Assembly (NCBI GenBank): GCA_013298125.1
Contig: JAAFJP010000042.1
Location: forward strand, 1 to 45,121
Direction of reading: 5' to 3'
DNA from: Cytophagales bacterium
GTDB lineage: Bacteria > Bacteroidota > Bacteroidia > Cytophagales > Spirosomataceae
Length of the DNA stretch: 45,121 nt
In this document: piece by piece, positions 43,782 through 45,121 of the stretch
Layout of the letters: each line of letters opens with the position of its first letter
How positions within the stretch are numbered: the stretch's first letter is position 1
Position numbers and translations under genes: made by a program
Notes under the pieces: generated by a model
Database searches by the model: none
What the model was told of the DNA's origin: nothing
The model's input: the letters and a program-made list of their open reading frames with translations, nothing else

Positions 43782-45121
43782 ATGCTAAAAAACTATCTAA
43801 AAATCGCCCTCCGAAATCTCCTTCGCAACAAGGCTTTTTCGCTTATCAATATTGTTGGCTTGGCAGTCAGTATGTCGGTTTGTTTGCTGATTATCAACCT
43901 CATAGCCGACCAAAAAAGTTATGACCAATTTCATGCAAAAAAAGACCGAATTTATCGGATTTTGACGCATGGTAAAAATGGCAATGACTTCCAAACGGCA
44001 AGTTCGGCTTTGCCTTTGGGTCAGAAACTCAAAAAGGAATTTACGGGCATTGAACGCACCGCCAGTTTGGTCAGAAACATTGGCGGAGATGTGGTTTATG
44101 ATGAAAAATTTGCTTCGGGCGGAGGATATTTTGCTGATGGAGAATTATTCAAAATCTTAGATTTCAAACTCTCAAAAGGAGATGTAAATACGGCTTTACA
44201 AAATCCGTTTTCCTTGATAATTTCCGAAGAAATGGCTTCGCAACTCTTTGGTAATCAAGAGGCTATCGGAAAAATTGTCAAATTTAATGACAAAGGCATT
44301 AGCCCAGGTACACCCGAGAAAGGAAATCGTGAAACTGAATATGGAACGTTTACCATCACGGGTATTTTAGCAAAAAATGCCAGTAAAACGCACTTGCCTT
44401 TTAAATTATTGGCTTCGTTAAGTACGCTTCCGATGTTATCAAATGATAAGAAATTTGATGTCAAATACAATGATTGGGATAATATTTGGAATAGCTATAC
44501 TTACGTTTTGATGGAAAAAAACAAGAGTCAAGAAGACCTCCAAAAAATCCTCAATCAAATTTCCGATAAGCAATATCCCAAAGGGCAATTCAATCAAAAT
44601 GCTTTTGAAGCAAAGGCTCTTACCAAAATTACACCAAGCAATCCGATTGGTAACGAAACGCACATCGCCATGCCAGAAATCGTGTTGTTGATTCTGAGTA
44701 TTTTGGGTTTAATTGTGATGATTTCGGCTTGTTTGAATTATACCAATCTCTCTATTGCAAGGTCATTGTCGAGAGCCAAAGAAGTTGGACTTCGGAAGGT
44801 AGTTGGGGCTTCGAGAAAGCAAATTTTTACCCAATTTATCAGCGAAGCCATCGTGGTTTCTTTGTTGTCTTTGATTTTGGCAATTGGCTTTTTGGAAGTA
44901 TTGAAATTTGCCTTTGAAGGATTGTGGTTAAACAAATTCTTGAACGTTACTTTCGACCAAAATCTATCTCTATTCCTTGTATTCCTTATTTTTAGTATTG
45001 TGATTGGCTTTGTGGCTGGCGTTTTACCATCGTTTTACATTTCGATTTATAACCCAATTCAGATGCTCAGAAACTTTGGAAATATCAAACTTTTCAAGCG
45101 TTTGACCTTGCGTAAAGTGCT
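43782..45121 (+). CDS. Second FtsX/MacB-type permease (partial, runs off the window)
   Basis: The frame is open from ATG at 43782 to the window end, about 446 codons. It begins MLKNYLKIALRNLLRNKAFS, the same start as the preceding permease, followed by TM1 (LINIVGLAVSMSVCLLIINL). A periplasmic domain reaches about 290, then TM segments with the FtsX signature EVGLRKVVGASRKQIFTQF (near 350). It is cut in the segment after PIQMLRNFGNIKLF. It is a tandem paralogue of the upstream gene, as is usual for multi-permease arrays of this class in Bacteroidota. Start chosen by match to the paralogue. Confidence 0.88.
   Translation, partial: MLKNYLKIALRNLLRNKAFSLINIVGLAVSMSVCLLIINLIADQKSYDQFHAKKDRIYRILTHGKNGNDFQTASSALPLGQKLKKEFTGIERTASLVRNIGGDVVYDEKFASGGGYFADGELFKILDFKLSKGDVNTALQNPFSLIISEEMASQLFGNQEAIGKIVKFNDKGISPGTPEKGNRETEYGTFTITGILAKNASKTHLPFKLLASLSTLPMLSNDKKFDVKYNDWDNIWNSYTYVLMEKNKSQEDLQKILNQISDKQYPKGQFNQNAFEAKALTKITPSNPIGNETHIAMPEIVLLILSILGLIVMISACLNYTNLSIARSLSRAKEVGLRKVVGASRKQIFTQFISEAIVVSLLSLILAIGFLEVLKFAFEGLWLNKFLNVTFDQNLSLFLVFLIFSIVIGFVAGVLPSFYISIYNPIQMLRNFGNIKLFKRLTLRKV

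Overview
The window looks like a chromosomal segment of an AT-rich member of the Bacteroidota, most likely Cytophagales. The evidence is four proteins with a type IX secretion C-terminal sorting tail (IYPNPN-like), the TTG-N19/21-TAnnTTTG promoter form, the rpsF-rpsR-rplI and rimP-nusA-infB blocks, an FtsX/MacB-type permease array, and a long bifunctional RelA/SpoT enzyme. Genus cannot be fixed from the sequence. I recognised no tRNA, rRNA, CRISPR array or transposase/integrase gene.

Layout. 1-310: hairpins and one end of a small inverted-repeat element. 311-4112: a secreted SGNH-like protein with a sorting tail, a coiled-coil lipoprotein, and an aspartyl protease with a PDZ domain. 4191-9820: the rimP-nusA-infB translation/transcription block, with a good promoter and a leader hairpin in front. 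9819-12504: a small island with a lipoprotein and a secreted Asp-box protein, ended by a second copy of the infB 3' end plus terminator (12505-12668). 12776-20389: an M20 amidohydrolase, a DUF983 zinc-ribbon membrane protein, and two giant paralogous SGNH/Ig-like secreted proteins. 20649-21866: ribosomal proteins L9, S18 and S6. 21985-23859: an M1 metallopeptidase. 24048-28778: an accessory run (Rpn-type nuclease, small protein, two-TM coiled-coil protein, kinase with W-rich repeats). 28887-31205: RelA/SpoT. 31300-31945: a long palindrome and a decayed gene. 31946-37098: LRR/DUF1963 protein, serine hydrolase, a 200-bp MITE-like element, sucD and a Uma2 nuclease-like gene. 37420-45121 (open at the right edge): an export operon with adaptor, aspartyl-protease-like protein, ATPase and two permeases, interrupted by one antisense gene.

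The most unusual material is non-coding. (1) The infB terminus is duplicated around a 2.7-kb island, and nearly all coding differences between the copies are synonymous, so the two copies probably evolved separately as working infB ends before being joined. (2) About eight intergenic spacers share one architecture: a purine/T-rich array of imperfect short words, then a complementary array just 5' of the next start codon. Each spacer uses a different word, so ordinary repeat searches would not group them. (3) There are several MITE-like inverted-repeat elements, one pair sharing 18 identical terminal bases. On the protein side, the kinase with about 13 W-rich repeats, the frameshift at a 9-T run in the export operon, and the antisense gene fitted exactly between ATPase and permease merit checks.
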